Source: Sphingomonas montanisoli
Lineage (GTDB): Bacteria; Pseudomonadota; Alphaproteobacteria; Sphingomonadales; Sphingomonadaceae
Length of the DNA: 64,000 nt
Direction: 5' to 3'
Assembly (NCBI RefSeq): GCF_008274695.1
Contig: NZ_VTOU01000001.1
Location: 124,001 to 188,000, forward strand
The translations under genes were made by a program, and so were the position numbers. The notes below the pieces were generated by a model that had not been told where the DNA came from, made no database searches, and saw only the letters and a list, made by a program, of their open reading frames with translations. Positions 1 through 8,854 of this stretch are shown piece after piece (positions within the stretch are counted from its first letter, which is position 1; every line of letters begins with the position of its first letter).

Positions 1-50
1 TCCGCCGATGCGCGTCATGTGCCGTCAAAATATATATGGGAGAGCGAGTG

Positions 51-929
51 ATGCGGCTGGATGGAAAGGCGATCGTCGTCACGGGCGCCGGGCGCGGGAT
101 CGGCGCGGCTTACGCGAAGGCGCTGGGCACGGCGGGCGCGCGGATCGTCGTCAACGATATCGATGCCGAGTCGGCCGAATCCGTCGCCGACGAAATCCGC
201 GCCGCCGGCGGCGATGCCATTGCCGAACCCAGCGATATCGTTCGATCCGAAAAGGCGGCGGCGCTTATCGATCGGTGCATCGCGGCATTCGGCGCGATCG
301 ACGGATTGGTGAACAATGCCGCAATCATGCTGCCTGCACGGCTCGAGCAGGACAGTCTCGAGAAACTGCGCGCGATGATCGACGTCAACATCGTCGGCAC
401 CTTCAACTGCGCGCGCGCCGCGATCGAACCCATGCTCGCGGCGGGGAAGGGGGCGATCATCAACGTCACCTCGGGCGCGCAGACGGGGCAGACCTATCTG
501 GGCGGCTACGGCGCGACCAAGGGCGCGGTGGCATCCTTCACTTATGCCTGGGCGAGCGAGTTGAGGGACCGCGGGATCCGCGTCAATGCCATCTCCCCGA
601 TGGCCGCGACCGATATGTCGGGCGTGATGGGCACGCACCTGCGAGATCAGGGCATCGCCCGCGCTACCGGCCCCGCAATGCCCACGCCTGAAACCAATGC
701 GCCGGTCATGGTCTATCTGCTGTCGGATCGCGCGGCGGGGATCACCGGCCAGGTCGTCCGCATCGACGGCACCCGCCTCAGCCTGATGTCTCACCCCGCC
801 ATTCGCGCGCCGATCATCGAGCGCGACGTGTGGACCGCGGATGCGGTGGCCGATGCTTTCGATGCGACGCTCGCGGCAAACCAGCTACCGACCGACGTGC
901 ATCTCTATGAGATCGGCACGGTCATCTAG
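51..929 (+). CDS. SDR family NAD(P)-dependent oxidoreductase
   Basis: This is a classical short-chain dehydrogenase/reductase, a cytoplasmic enzyme that interconverts an alcohol and a ketone with NAD(P)H. The cofactor motif TGAGRGIG is at residues 11-18, NNA at 88-90, the catalytic Ser at about 141 and YGATK at 153-157. An ATG at 36 is also open, but the ATG at 51 is preceded at good spacing by GGGAGAG, so 51 was chosen. The protein is about 292 residues, some 40 longer than the family norm because of a C-terminal extension of unclear role. It ends in a CTAG shared with the stop of the convergent hydrolase gene. The substrate cannot be assigned. It may belong to an operon that begins before the window. 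Confidence 0.85.
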   Translation: MRLDGKAIVVTGAGRGIGAAYAKALGTAGARIVVNDIDAESAESVADEIRAAGGDAIAEPSDIVRSEKAAALIDRCIAAFGAIDGLVNNAAIMLPARLEQDSLEKLRAMIDVNIVGTFNCARAAIEPMLAAGKGAIINVTSGAQTGQTYLGGYGATKGAVASFTYAWASELRDRGIRVNAISPMAATDMSGVMGTHLRDQGIARATGPAMPTPETNAPVMVYLLSDRAAGITGQVVRIDGTRLSLMSHPAIRAPIIERDVWTADAVADAFDATLAANQLPTDVHLYEIGTVI

Positions 930-1981
930 CGCAGCTTCGCCAGCCCCATCTGCTGAAACCATGCCGCCAGAAGCGCGAAATAGGCCGGCGCGTTCGGCGA
1001 AACCCTCTTTGCAAAGGCCAGGTCCATCTGGTCCTTCGGATCGACGCCCAGCATCATACCATGATCGGCGCCGTCGATGACATGCGTGGTGACGTTGGGA
1101 TAAAGCTTTTCCCGCGCCCGTAGTGCCGCGAGCGATGGCGCGACCGGCACCCAGGGATCGCCCTGCCCAAACAAAATCAGCGTCGGGATGCGCGATCCGT
1201 TGAGTGAGGCCAATGGATCGGCGCTGATCTGCCGCTTCCATTCGGGATCGTCGATGTTTCCCTTTAAGTAGAGCTCGCGATACCAGGGTTCGCCGCTGAT
1301 TTTCACCTCGGCCGCCGCGGCTTCGGCGCGCGAAATCTTTCCACGCGTATAATCGTCGACGGCGGTGCGCGCACCGATCGCCGCATCGATCACGCTTTGC
1401 GGATAGCCACGCACGCGCAGGAGATTGGCGACGGCGAAATTCATCTGCACGTCGGCCGCCGCCATCGGCGCCGAGATCGCGACCGCGAAGGCTGCGCGCT
1501 GCTCCTTCGCGGCGGCCATGATCGTCAGCCATCCGCCTTGGCTCAATCCCCAGAAGCCGATCCGCGCCGGGTCCACGATAGGATCGCGCTGCAGCGTGGC
1601 GAAGGCCGCGACGGCATCCTCTGCCAGAAGATCGAAATTGCCCGGCGCCGCGCCGCCACTCGTGGATTCCCCCGAGCCGCGCCGATCATAGACGAACACT
1701 GCCATGCCGAGCCGGGGCAGCATTTCGGTCAGGTGATGGTAGAGCGGTTCGCTCCGCAGCGGTGCCTGCGCCCCGTGCAGCACGATTGCGGTGGCGAGCG
1801 ATCGGCCGTTTGCCGGGTAGAAAAGCGTGCCCGAAAGCGTCGCGCCCTTGTGTTCGAACGTGATCGCTCGCTGCGCAACCGGGTTCTCGGAAGGAACCGT
1901 CCAGGGCAGATCGAGTGCCGCCGTCGCTGGCGCGGCGACGAGAAGGAAAGCGGTGGCACAAGTGAACCAGCGATATTTCAT
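926..1981 (-). CDS. Secreted alpha/beta hydrolase
   Basis: The 351-residue protein starts with a signal peptide (positive start MKYR, hydrophobic core, cleavage near ATAA at about residue 22), so it probably acts in the periplasm. The hydrolase fold is supported by an oxyanion-type HG at 69-70, the nucleophile elbow GLSQGG with Ser147, a late Asp in GQGDPWVP and a His in GADHGMM. This fits a serine esterase or acyl hydrolase of the dienelactone-hydrolase or S9-peptidase-like type. A longer frame extends upstream to 2047 but would run into the tRNA, and the signal peptide marks 1981 as the start. The substrate is unknown. Confidence 0.82.
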   Translation of the reverse strand: MKYRWFTCATAFLLVAAPATAALDLPWTVPSENPVAQRAITFEHKGATLSGTLFYPANGRSLATAIVLHGAQAPLRSEPLYHHLTEMLPRLGMAVFVYDRRGSGESTSGGAAPGNFDLLAEDAVAAFATLQRDPIVDPARIGFWGLSQGGWLTIMAAAKEQRAAFAVAISAPMAAADVQMNFAVANLLRVRGYPQSVIDAAIGARTAVDDYTRGKISRAEAAAAEVKISGEPWYRELYLKGNIDDPEWKRQISADPLASLNGSRIPTLILFGQGDPWVPVAPSLAALRAREKLYPNVTTHVIDGADHGMMLGVDPKDQMDLAFAKRVSPNAPAYFALLAAWFQQMGLAKLR

Positions 1982-2006
1982 GGTCTGCGCTCCACTGATG
2001 GGGCGA

Positions 2007-2096
2007 TGGCGGAAGAGGTGGGATTCGAACCCACGGTGAGCTTGCACCCACGACGGTTTTCAAGACCGTTGCCTTAAACCACTCGGCCACTCTTCC
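2007..2096 (-). tRNA. tRNA-Ser (anticodon TGA)
   Basis: Read on the minus strand, the 90-nt gene folds as a serine tRNA. The 7-bp acceptor stem is GGAAGAG paired with CTCTTCC, the D-arm contains TGGCCGAGTGG, and the anticodon stem-loop has TCTTGAAAA giving anticodon TGA. A long variable arm typical of tRNA-Ser follows, then the T-arm GGTTCGAATCC. The 3' end encodes GCCA, so the discriminator G and CCA are genomic. Confidence 0.97.
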
Positions 2097-2214
2097 TTGC
2101 GCGCGGTTGCCCGCCGATAGTCCCGCTGCGCCCATTCGTGCAAGTCGCGCGACCACAATGGGTTCATCATCACGCGATGCTGTGGCAGGAGGAGGGCGTA
2201 ACGAAGGGGACGAA

Positions 2215-3342
2215 ATGGGTTTCGCCAAGACGGCATCGATCGCCGCGATGATTTGTTGGATGGCCGCGAGCCCGGGGCTGGCTCAGCCGGCTCAGGAACC
2301 AGATCCGTCGACCGTGATTGCGGGTGATGCGTCCACGGACGATGCCGCGCAGGTTATCGACACGCCCGCGCCCGTCGTCCCTGCGCAGGACATCGCGCTG
2401 CAGGGCTTCATCCGCACGCTCCGGCCCAAAGCGATCGAGCGCGGTGTTTCGGGCAATCTGTTCGATGGGGTCGTGCCCACGCTGACATACAATGATCGGG
2501 TCATCCGCCTCGATCGCGGACAGCCCGGCGCATCGTCGAGCCGTTCGGCCTCGCCCGATTTTGCACCCTATCTGGCCAGCCATGTCGACGCGAACCGGAT
2601 CAATATGGGCAGATCGCGTTATGGACGGCTCCGCCCGCTTCTGGCGAGCATCGAGACCAAGACGGGCGTGCCCGAACAGATCATGCTTGCGATCTACGGG
2701 CATGAAACCGGCTATGGCACCTTCACCGGCAATTTCGATCTGCTCCGATCGCTCGCGACATTGGCCTTCGAAGGGCGGCGGCGCGATTTGTTCGCGGCCG
2801 AGTTCATCGACACGTTGCTGTTGCTCCAGCGCGGTATCCCGCGCGAGACACTGAAGGGCAGCTGGGCGGGGGCGACCGGCTATCCGCAATTCCTGCCCTC
2901 GGTCTATCTGCGGGTCGGTATCGATGGTGACAATGACGGCCGGGTCGACATCTGGCGCAGCGAGCCCGACGCGCTCGCCTCCATCGGCAACTATCTGAGC
3001 GACGCGGGATGGAAGCCCGGTTCGCCCTGGGGTGTCGCGGTGCGTGTGCCTGAAGGTTTCGATCGTGGCGCTGTGTCTCCGCTGATGAGTTCGCCACGTT
3101 GCCCGCGTGTCCACGCCCGCCACAGCCGCTGGCTGACGGTCGCCGAATGGCGGCAGAAGGGGCTGATGATGCTCGGCAGCCGCATTCCCGCCGACGACGA
3201 GCTGACGATGCTGATCGAGCCCGACGGGCCGTTCCGCACCGCTTATCTGCTGACGAGCAATTATCGCTCGATCCTCGATTATAATTGCTCGAATTATTAT
3301 GCGCTGTCGGTGGGGCTGCTGGGTGACGCAGTCGGCAATTAA
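2215..3342 (+). CDS. Lytic murein transglycosylase, MltB/GH103 type
   Basis: This 375-residue protein cleaves the MurNAc-GlcNAc bond of peptidoglycan non-hydrolytically. A signal peptide (residues 1-23, ending GLAQ) sends it to the periplasm. The transglycosylase domain begins near residue 60, with the probable catalytic Glu164 in YGHETGYG, followed by the family segments WAGATGYPQFLPS and GDNDGRVDIW. The start at 2215 was chosen over 2107 because it carries the signal peptide and has AAGGGGA upstream. No lipobox is seen, so it is a soluble or loosely attached enzyme. It heads a wall-remodelling run with rlpA and a dacC-type gene, and its 3' end overlaps rlpA by about 20 nt. Confidence 0.9.
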   Translation: MGFAKTASIAAMICWMAASPGLAQPAQEPDPSTVIAGDASTDDAAQVIDTPAPVVPAQDIALQGFIRTLRPKAIERGVSGNLFDGVVPTLTYNDRVIRLDRGQPGASSSRSASPDFAPYLASHVDANRINMGRSRYGRLRPLLASIETKTGVPEQIMLAIYGHETGYGTFTGNFDLLRSLATLAFEGRRRDLFAAEFIDTLLLLQRGIPRETLKGSWAGATGYPQFLPSVYLRVGIDGDNDGRVDIWRSEPDALASIGNYLSDAGWKPGSPWGVAVRVPEGFDRGAVSPLMSSPRCPRVHARHSRWLTVAEWRQKGLMMLGSRIPADDELTMLIEPDGPFRTAYLLTSNYRSILDYNCSNYYALSVGLLGDAVGN

Positions 3343-4243
3343 GCGGGGGCTTTCCCTCGCGCTGATGCTGTTCCTGGCGGCCTGCGCCTCGAACGAGCGG
3401 CCGCGTGGCAAATATCCGTCGCGTCCATCGACCAACCGCCCGCCACCACGCCCCTCGGGGCCGGTGTCCGATACGCCTGTCAAGATCGGCAAGCCTTATC
3501 AGGTCGCCGGGATCACCTATTATCCGGCCGACGACACCAATTATGACGAGGTTGGCTATGCCAGCTGGTACGGCGCGCAGTTCCACGGCGCGCCGACCGC
3601 CAATGGCGAACCGTTCGACATGGACCGCGTGGGCGCTGCACATAAGACGCTGCCGCTGCCGAGCTATGTCGAGGTCACTGCGCTCGATACTGGCCGCACG
3701 ATCCTCGTCCGCATCAACGATCGCGGGCCGTTCGTGTCGAGCCGGATCATCGATCTGTCGCGTCGCGCCGCGCAATTGCTTGGAATCGAACGGGCCGGCG
3801 TTTCGCGCGTCCACGTTCGTCGGGTCTATCCTTCGGACAGCGACAGGCTCGCGCTGCGGTCGGGCCGGCCCGCCTCCGATCGCCACTATATCAGCCGGTC
3901 CGACCTTGCGGCACTGTCCGCCCGCTTCGTCGAGCGACGCCCCGATCCGCCCGCGCCGCCGCGTATCGCGGCCGCGATCCCGGCACCGGCCGTGCCGGTG
4001 GGCGGTACCTTCATCCAGGTCGCCGCCTTCGGCGATCGCGCGCGCGCCGAGGATGTCGCTGAGCTTCTCGGCGCGCGGATCGAGGCGGCAGGCGCACTGT
4101 GGCGGGTGCGGATGGGGCCGTACAAATCTGTGGATGAAGCAAACAGCGCGTTGGCACAGGTGCATGGGCGGGGCTATCAGGACGCAAGGCTGGTGAGCAT
4201 CCCGGCCGCTCAAGGTTCCTCGGAGGGAAGAACGACGCCATGA
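3323..4243 (+). CDS. rlpA: Septal ring lytic transglycosylase RlpA family lipoprotein
   Basis: The protein has a lipoprotein signal ending in the lipobox LAAC (Cys21), a double-psi beta-barrel domain (YASWYGAQFHG onward, with NDRGPF) and a C-terminal SPOR domain (GGTFIQVAAFGD onward) that binds denuded glycan strands at the division site. RlpA proteins are outer-membrane-anchored and in some species act as transglycosylases on stem-less peptidoglycan. The GTG at 3323 gives a conventional lipoprotein start. An in-frame ATG at 3299 is an alternative. The stop overlaps the next start as ATGA, so it is co-translated with the downstream PBP gene. Confidence 0.9.
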   Translation: MTQSAIKRGLSLALMLFLAACASNERPRGKYPSRPSTNRPPPRPSGPVSDTPVKIGKPYQVAGITYYPADDTNYDEVGYASWYGAQFHGAPTANGEPFDMDRVGAAHKTLPLPSYVEVTALDTGRTILVRINDRGPFVSSRIIDLSRRAAQLLGIERAGVSRVHVRRVYPSDSDRLALRSGRPASDRHYISRSDLAALSARFVERRPDPPAPPRIAAAIPAPAVPVGGTFIQVAAFGDRARAEDVAELLGARIEAAGALWRVRMGPYKSVDEANSALAQVHGRGYQDARLVSIPAAQGSSEGRTTP

Positions 4244-5415
4244 AGCGCACCAAGACCGCCCTGCTTTCGCTGACTTTTGTGGGCCTCGCGCTGCCCGCGG
4301 AGGCCGCCGCGCCGCCGTTCGACACACCCGCACCAGTCGCCTTCATGAAGGATCTGTCATCGGGCGCCGTCCTCTACGCCAAGGACGCCGACCGCCGGAT
4401 GCCCCCCGCGTCGATGGCGAAGATGATGACCGTCTATGTCGCCTTCGATCTGATCAAGAAGGGCGAATTGAGTCTCGACAAGATGATCACCGTCCAGCCC
4501 GAGACGTGGCGCAAGTGGCACGGCCCCGCCGCGGGCTCGACCATGTTTCTGTCGGCGGGCGAGCAGGTGAGCGTCGCCAATCTCCTCTTCGGCATCGTCA
4601 CCTTGTCGGGCAACGATGCCTGCGTCGTGCTGGCCGAGGGGATTTCGGGCACCGAGCCCGCCTTCGTCGCGCTGATGAACCGCCGCGCCAAGGAAATGGG
4701 GCTGACCAACAGCAATTTCGGCACGTCGAACGGCTGGCCCGACGGCGGCGTTACTTATGTCAGCGCGCGCGATCTCGCGACGTTGGCCGAAAAGACGATC
4801 GAGGAGCATCCCAAGCTTTACAAGACCTTCTACAGCCGGCTTAATTTCACCTGGGGCAAGACGCTCGGCTCGGGCGCCGACATCACCCAGGCCAATCGCG
4901 ATCCGCTGCTCGGCCGTGTCGCCGGCGCCGATGGTCTCAAGACCGGTCATACCGAGGAGGCCGGATACGGCTTCACCGGATCGGCCGAACAGAATGGCCG
5001 CCGCCTCGTCATGGTCCTGTCGGGTCTGACCGGCTTCAACCAGCGGATCGACCAGTCAGTCAGCTTCATGAACTGGGGCTTCGGCGCCTGGCAATCGAAG
5101 GTTATCGCCGCCAAGGGCCGCAAGGTCCAGGTCGCCGAAGTGCAGGGCGGGGACGCCCGCGAAGTCGCCTTGATCGCGCCGAAGAACCTGGCGGTCACGA
5201 TCCCGGCGGGCCTCGGCGCCGACCTCAAGACCAAGGTCGTCTACAAGGGGCCGATCAAGGCACCGTTCAAGGCGGGGGCCCACATCGCGGATCTCGTCGT
5301 CACCGGCCCCGATCTGCCGCGCCAGACCCTCCCGCTCGTCGCCGCGAGCGACGTGGGCGAAGCGGGCTTCTTCGGCCGCATGGGCAACAACATCAAGGGG
5401 TTGGTGGGGCTTTGA
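4240..5415 (+). CDS. dacC: D-alanyl-D-alanine carboxypeptidase (PBP5/6, DacC type)
   Basis: A low-molecular-mass penicillin-binding protein that trims the terminal D-Ala from peptidoglycan stem pentapeptides. The three active-site motifs are present: SMAK at 58-61 (Ser58 nucleophile), SGN at 123-125 and KTG at 234-236. The signal peptide covers about residues 1-23 and the PBP5-like beta-rich C-terminal domain runs from about 290. At 391 residues the length is normal. The start overlaps the rlpA stop (ATGA). Gene order rlpA-dacC is typical of sphingomonads, where tmk and holB normally follow. Here holB follows directly after an approximately 100-bp gap. Confidence 0.92.
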   Translation: MKRTKTALLSLTFVGLALPAEAAAPPFDTPAPVAFMKDLSSGAVLYAKDADRRMPPASMAKMMTVYVAFDLIKKGELSLDKMITVQPETWRKWHGPAAGSTMFLSAGEQVSVANLLFGIVTLSGNDACVVLAEGISGTEPAFVALMNRRAKEMGLTNSNFGTSNGWPDGGVTYVSARDLATLAEKTIEEHPKLYKTFYSRLNFTWGKTLGSGADITQANRDPLLGRVAGADGLKTGHTEEAGYGFTGSAEQNGRRLVMVLSGLTGFNQRIDQSVSFMNWGFGAWQSKVIAAKGRKVQVAEVQGGDAREVALIAPKNLAVTIPAGLGADLKTKVVYKGPIKAPFKAGAHIADLVVTGPDLPRQTLPLVAASDVGEAGFFGRMGNNIKGLVGL

Positions 5416-5426
5416 TGTTCAGTTCC

Positions 5427-5511
5427 TCGTCACTGGGAGGAGCCGGAGGCGACGCGGCAATCCGCTCCGGCCTGCGGACTGGATTGCTTCGCTACGCTCG
5501 CAATGACGAGA
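5427..5511. repeat. Palindromic intergenic repeat, copy A
   Basis: An imperfect inverted repeat of about 85 bp. The left arm contains GGAGCCGGAGGCGACGCGGC and the right arm GGATTGCTTCGCTACGCTCG followed by CAATGACGAG. Related copies lie at about 45912-45998 and 53238-53322 in the same orientation. The right arm matches the widespread bacterial element whose hallmark is GCAATGACG next to GGATTGCTTCGC. It occupies nearly all of the dacC-holB gap, and its right end provides the only weak Shine-Dalgarno-like bases before the holB GTG. Confidence 0.75.
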
Positions 5512-5519
5512 ATTGTTGA

Positions 5520-6485
5520 GTGTCCTTGATCGGCCATAAAGAGGAAATCAGCGCCTTTCGCGAGGCACTCGATTCCGGCCGAATTCATCATGGCTGGCTG
5601 CTCGCGGGGCCGCAGGGTGTTGGCAAAGCGCATTTCGCGCTCGCGGCGGCCACGCGAATGCTCGCGGACGCCGCAGGGCCGCCGGTGTCGCTACCGGGGC
5701 TCGACGTGCCGGCAACCCATCCGATCGCCAATTATGTCACGCAGGGTTCGCATCCCGATCTCAAGATTCTCGCCCGGCTTGCCAAGGACAAGGGTGATGA
5801 ACTCGCGCGATCGATCAGCATCGATCAGGTGCGCTCGCTCCAGTCGATGTTCGCCACAACCCCCAGCTTCTCGCAGCGCCGCGTCGTCGTCATCGATGCG
5901 ATCGACGATCTGGAGCGCCCCGCCGCCAACGCGCTCCTCAAGAATCTCGAGGAGCCCCCCGTCGGGACGATCTTCCTGCTCGTCAGCCACGCACCGGGCC
6001 GGCTGCTGCCGACGATACGATCGCGCTGCCGCCTGCTTCGCTTTGGCCGCCTGTCCGACAGTGAAATGGCGCGCGCGATTGCCGAGGCCGACCCCGAACT
6101 GCCATCCTCCGAGGTCGATGCGCTCGTTGGGGTGGGGGAGGGCTCGCCCGGCCGCGCTCTGGGCTTCGCCGGCCTCGATATCGCCGCGCTCGACGCCGCG
6201 ATGGAAACGCTTGCTTCAAAGGGCGACCCCACCAACGCGCTGCGCGCCGATCTCGCCCGCAAGCTTGGCCTGAAGGCCGCGCAGCCGCGCTACGAGGCGT
6301 TCCTCGAGCGCGTCCCCGCCCGCATTGCCGCCGAGGCGAAGCGCCGTCGCGGGCAGGCGGGCACCGATGCGATAGTGCTTTGGGAACAGGCGCGCGCGAT
6401 CGGCGACAGCGCGGTACGCATCTCGCTCGATCCGCAGACCACCGTGTTCGAACTCGGCACGCTGCTCACGCGGCTTGCGGCCTGA
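5520..6485 (+). CDS. holB: DNA polymerase III subunit delta'
   Basis: A clamp-loader subunit of the replicative polymerase that works with delta, gamma/tau and the beta clamp. The P-loop-like GPQGVGK is at residues 30-36, and the family's LEEPP segment and SRC motif (in TIRSRCR) are both present. It is 321 residues long, usual for alphaproteobacterial HolB. The start is GTG at 5520 with only a weak ribosome site, contributed by the end of the repeat. It sits upstream of metG and tatD as in relatives. The dTMP kinase gene normally found just before it is absent here. Confidence 0.9.
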   Translation: MSLIGHKEEISAFREALDSGRIHHGWLLAGPQGVGKAHFALAAATRMLADAAGPPVSLPGLDVPATHPIANYVTQGSHPDLKILARLAKDKGDELARSISIDQVRSLQSMFATTPSFSQRRVVVIDAIDDLERPAANALLKNLEEPPVGTIFLLVSHAPGRLLPTIRSRCRLLRFGRLSDSEMARAIAEADPELPSSEVDALVGVGEGSPGRALGFAGLDIAALDAAMETLASKGDPTNALRADLARKLGLKAAQPRYEAFLERVPARIAAEAKRRRGQAGTDAIVLWEQARAIGDSAVRISLDPQTTVFELGTLLTRLAA

Positions 6486-6524
6486 CAGTTGCACCTGTCA
6501 CGAGGCGCTCCTAAAGCCTCGGCC

Positions 6525-8078
6525 ATGTCCGAACCTTTCTACGTCACAACCGCGATCAGCTATCCCAATGGTCGCCCGCATATCGGCCACGCGTATGAAG
6601 CGATCGCTGCCGATGCTATCGCGCGTTTCCAGCGGCTGATGGGCCGCGATGTCCGTTTCCAGACGGGAACCGACGAGCATGGCCTCAAAATGGCGCAGGC
6701 GGCCCGCGCGCGTGACATCACCCCGCGCCAGCTCGCAGACGAGATGTCGGGCTATTTCAAGGAAATGGCAGACAAGCTGGACATTTCCTGTGATCGCTTT
6801 ATCCGCACAAGCGACGAGGATCATTACGCCGCCAGCCAAGCTATATGGAAGGCGATGGAGGATGCGGGCGATCTCTATCTCGATCGTTACGAGGGCTGGT
6901 ATTCGGTCCGCGACGAAGCCTTTTACGACGAGAAGGAACTGATCGACGGGGAAGGGGGCACGAAGCTCTCGCCGCAGGGCACGCCCGTCGAATGGACCGT
7001 CGAGGAAAGCTGGTTCTTCCGCCTGAGCAAATATCAGGAGCCGTTGCTGGCGCTCTACCGCGAGCAGCCCGATTTCATTCGGCCGGAAAGCCGCCGCAAC
7101 GAGATCGCCAGCTTCGTTTCGGGCGGGCTCAACGATCTGTCGGTGTCGCGAACCAGCTTCGATTGGGGCGTGCCGGTGCCCGGGTCGCCAGGTCACGTCA
7201 TGTACGTCTGGGTCGACGCGCTGACCAACTATATTACCGGCCTCGGCTATCCGAACGGCGGCGATCTTTGGGACCGTTTCTGGCCCGCCAACGTCCACAT
7301 CATCGGCAAGGATATCGTCCGCTTCCACGCGGTCTATTGGCCGGCCTTCCTGATGTCGGCGAAAATCGCACTGCCCAACCAGGTTTTCGGCCACGGCTTC
7401 CTGCTCAACAAGGGCGAGAAGATGTCGAAGTCGGTCGGTAACGTCGTCGATCCGATCGCGATGGCCGACACCTATGGCGTCGATCAACTCCGCTACTTCC
7501 TGCTGCGCGAAGTCAGCTTCGGTCAGGATGGAAGCTATAGCCATGAAGCGATTGTAAATCGGTCAAATTCCGAACTCGCCAACAGCTTCGGAAATCTTGC
7601 GCAGCGCACGCTGTCGATGATCTTCAAAAACCTGAACGGCGAGCTTCCGGCGATCGATCGCAACGAAGATGACGCCGCGCTGGTGCGCACGGTCGCCGCA
7701 GCGTGCCTCGACGAACTGCCGCGCGCGTTCGAGCAATTCGCCTTCTCGATCGGTATCGAGGCGTGGATGAAGGCCGTGTTCGCCTGCAACCAATATGTCG
7801 ACGCCCAGGCGCCATGGACGCTGCGCAAGACCGATCCCGATAGGATGAAGGTCGTCCTCGGCGTGCTGTTCCAGGCGATCCGTGACCTCGCCATCGCTAT
7901 CAGCCCGATCATTCCCACATCGGCGGGCAAGCTGCTCGACCAGATGGGAATCGCCGCCGATGCGCGCGATTTCGCCGCGCTTGAGCGGCAGGGCTGGTAT
8001 GACGAACTGCGTGCCAGCGGCTTCGTCCTAACTCAGCCGAGCGGGCTTTTTCCGCGTCTGGAGCTCGAAGAAGCCTGA
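6525..8078 (+). CDS. metG: Methionine--tRNA ligase
   Basis: Class I aminoacyl-tRNA synthetase that charges tRNA-Met and initiator tRNA with methionine. The HIGH signature is at residues 19-22 (PHIGHAYEA) and KMSKS at about 299-303. TGTDEHGLKM near residue 50 is typical of MetRS. The length of 517 residues, with no C-terminal dimerisation domain and no obvious zinc-knuckle cysteine cluster, matches the short MetG form common in Alphaproteobacteria. The ATG at 6525 was chosen because the sequence from MSEPFYVTTA matches the usual N-terminus. The stop overlaps the tatD start as TGATG. Confidence 0.96.
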   Translation: MSEPFYVTTAISYPNGRPHIGHAYEAIAADAIARFQRLMGRDVRFQTGTDEHGLKMAQAARARDITPRQLADEMSGYFKEMADKLDISCDRFIRTSDEDHYAASQAIWKAMEDAGDLYLDRYEGWYSVRDEAFYDEKELIDGEGGTKLSPQGTPVEWTVEESWFFRLSKYQEPLLALYREQPDFIRPESRRNEIASFVSGGLNDLSVSRTSFDWGVPVPGSPGHVMYVWVDALTNYITGLGYPNGGDLWDRFWPANVHIIGKDIVRFHAVYWPAFLMSAKIALPNQVFGHGFLLNKGEKMSKSVGNVVDPIAMADTYGVDQLRYFLLREVSFGQDGSYSHEAIVNRSNSELANSFGNLAQRTLSMIFKNLNGELPAIDRNEDDAALVRTVAAACLDELPRAFEQFAFSIGIEAWMKAVFACNQYVDAQAPWTLRKTDPDRMKVVLGVLFQAIRDLAIAISPIIPTSAGKLLDQMGIAADARDFAALERQGWYDELRASGFVLTQPSGLFPRLELEEA

Positions 8079-8854
8079 TGTTCGTCGATAGCCACTGCCA
8101 CCTCAATTATGCCGGCCTTGCCGAGCGGCAAGACGAAGTGCTGGCGAAGGCGCGCGCGGCGGGCGTCTCGACGATGCTCAACATCTCGACGCGCGCCGCC
8201 GAATGGGATGCGGTGCTCGCGGTGGCGGAACGCGAGCCCGATGTCTGGGCGAGCATCGGCATCCATCCGCACGATGCCGACACGCATGCGGATATCGAAA
8301 CCGCCTTGCTGGTCGAAAAGGCTGCCCATCCGCGCATCGTCGGCATCGGCGAGACCGGTCTCGATTTCTATTACGACAAGTCGGATCGCGATCGACAGCG
8401 CGCGAGCTTCCGCCGCCACATCGCCGCGGCGCGGGAGACTCGCCTGCCCCTGATCGTCCACACCCGAGAGGCGGAAGACGACACGCGCGATATCCTGACC
8501 GACGAAATGGGGAAGGGCGCCTTCTCCGGCGTCATCCACTGCTTCACCGCCAGCGCGGCGCTCGCGAAAAACATGATCGACCTCGGCTTCTATATCTCGC
8601 TGTCGGGGATCGTGACCTTCCGCAATGCCGCCGATCTGCGCGAGACGGCGCATCTGATCCCGCGCGATCGCCTGCTGATAGAAACGGATTCGCCGTTTCT
8701 CGCGCCCGTGCCGCACCGGGGCAAACCGTGCGAGCCGGCGTTCGTCACCGATACGGCGCGCGCGCTTTCGACCGAACTCAACTGGCCGATCGAGGATCTC
8801 GCCGCGCAGACGAGCGCCAATTTCTTCCGCCTCTTCCGCAAGGCGGCTGTATGA
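8078..8854 (+). CDS. TatD family metal-dependent hydrolase
   Basis: A 258-residue TIM-barrel metallohydrolase. The metal-binding DSHCHL is at residues 4-9, the family signature GIGETGLDFY is near residue 90, LIVHTREA carries a further metal ligand, and IETDSPFLAP is near the C-terminus. TatD proteins are 3'-5' DNA exonucleases or quality-control nucleases. It is translationally coupled on both sides (TGATG with metG, ATGA with the next gene), in the conserved order metG-tatD-MBL hydrolase. Confidence 0.93.
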   Translation: MFVDSHCHLNYAGLAERQDEVLAKARAAGVSTMLNISTRAAEWDAVLAVAEREPDVWASIGIHPHDADTHADIETALLVEKAAHPRIVGIGETGLDFYYDKSDRDRQRASFRRHIAAARETRLPLIVHTREAEDDTRDILTDEMGKGAFSGVIHCFTASAALAKNMIDLGFYISLSGIVTFRNAADLRETAHLIPRDRLLIETDSPFLAPVPHRGKPCEPAFVTDTARALSTELNWPIEDLAAQTSANFFRLFRKAAV

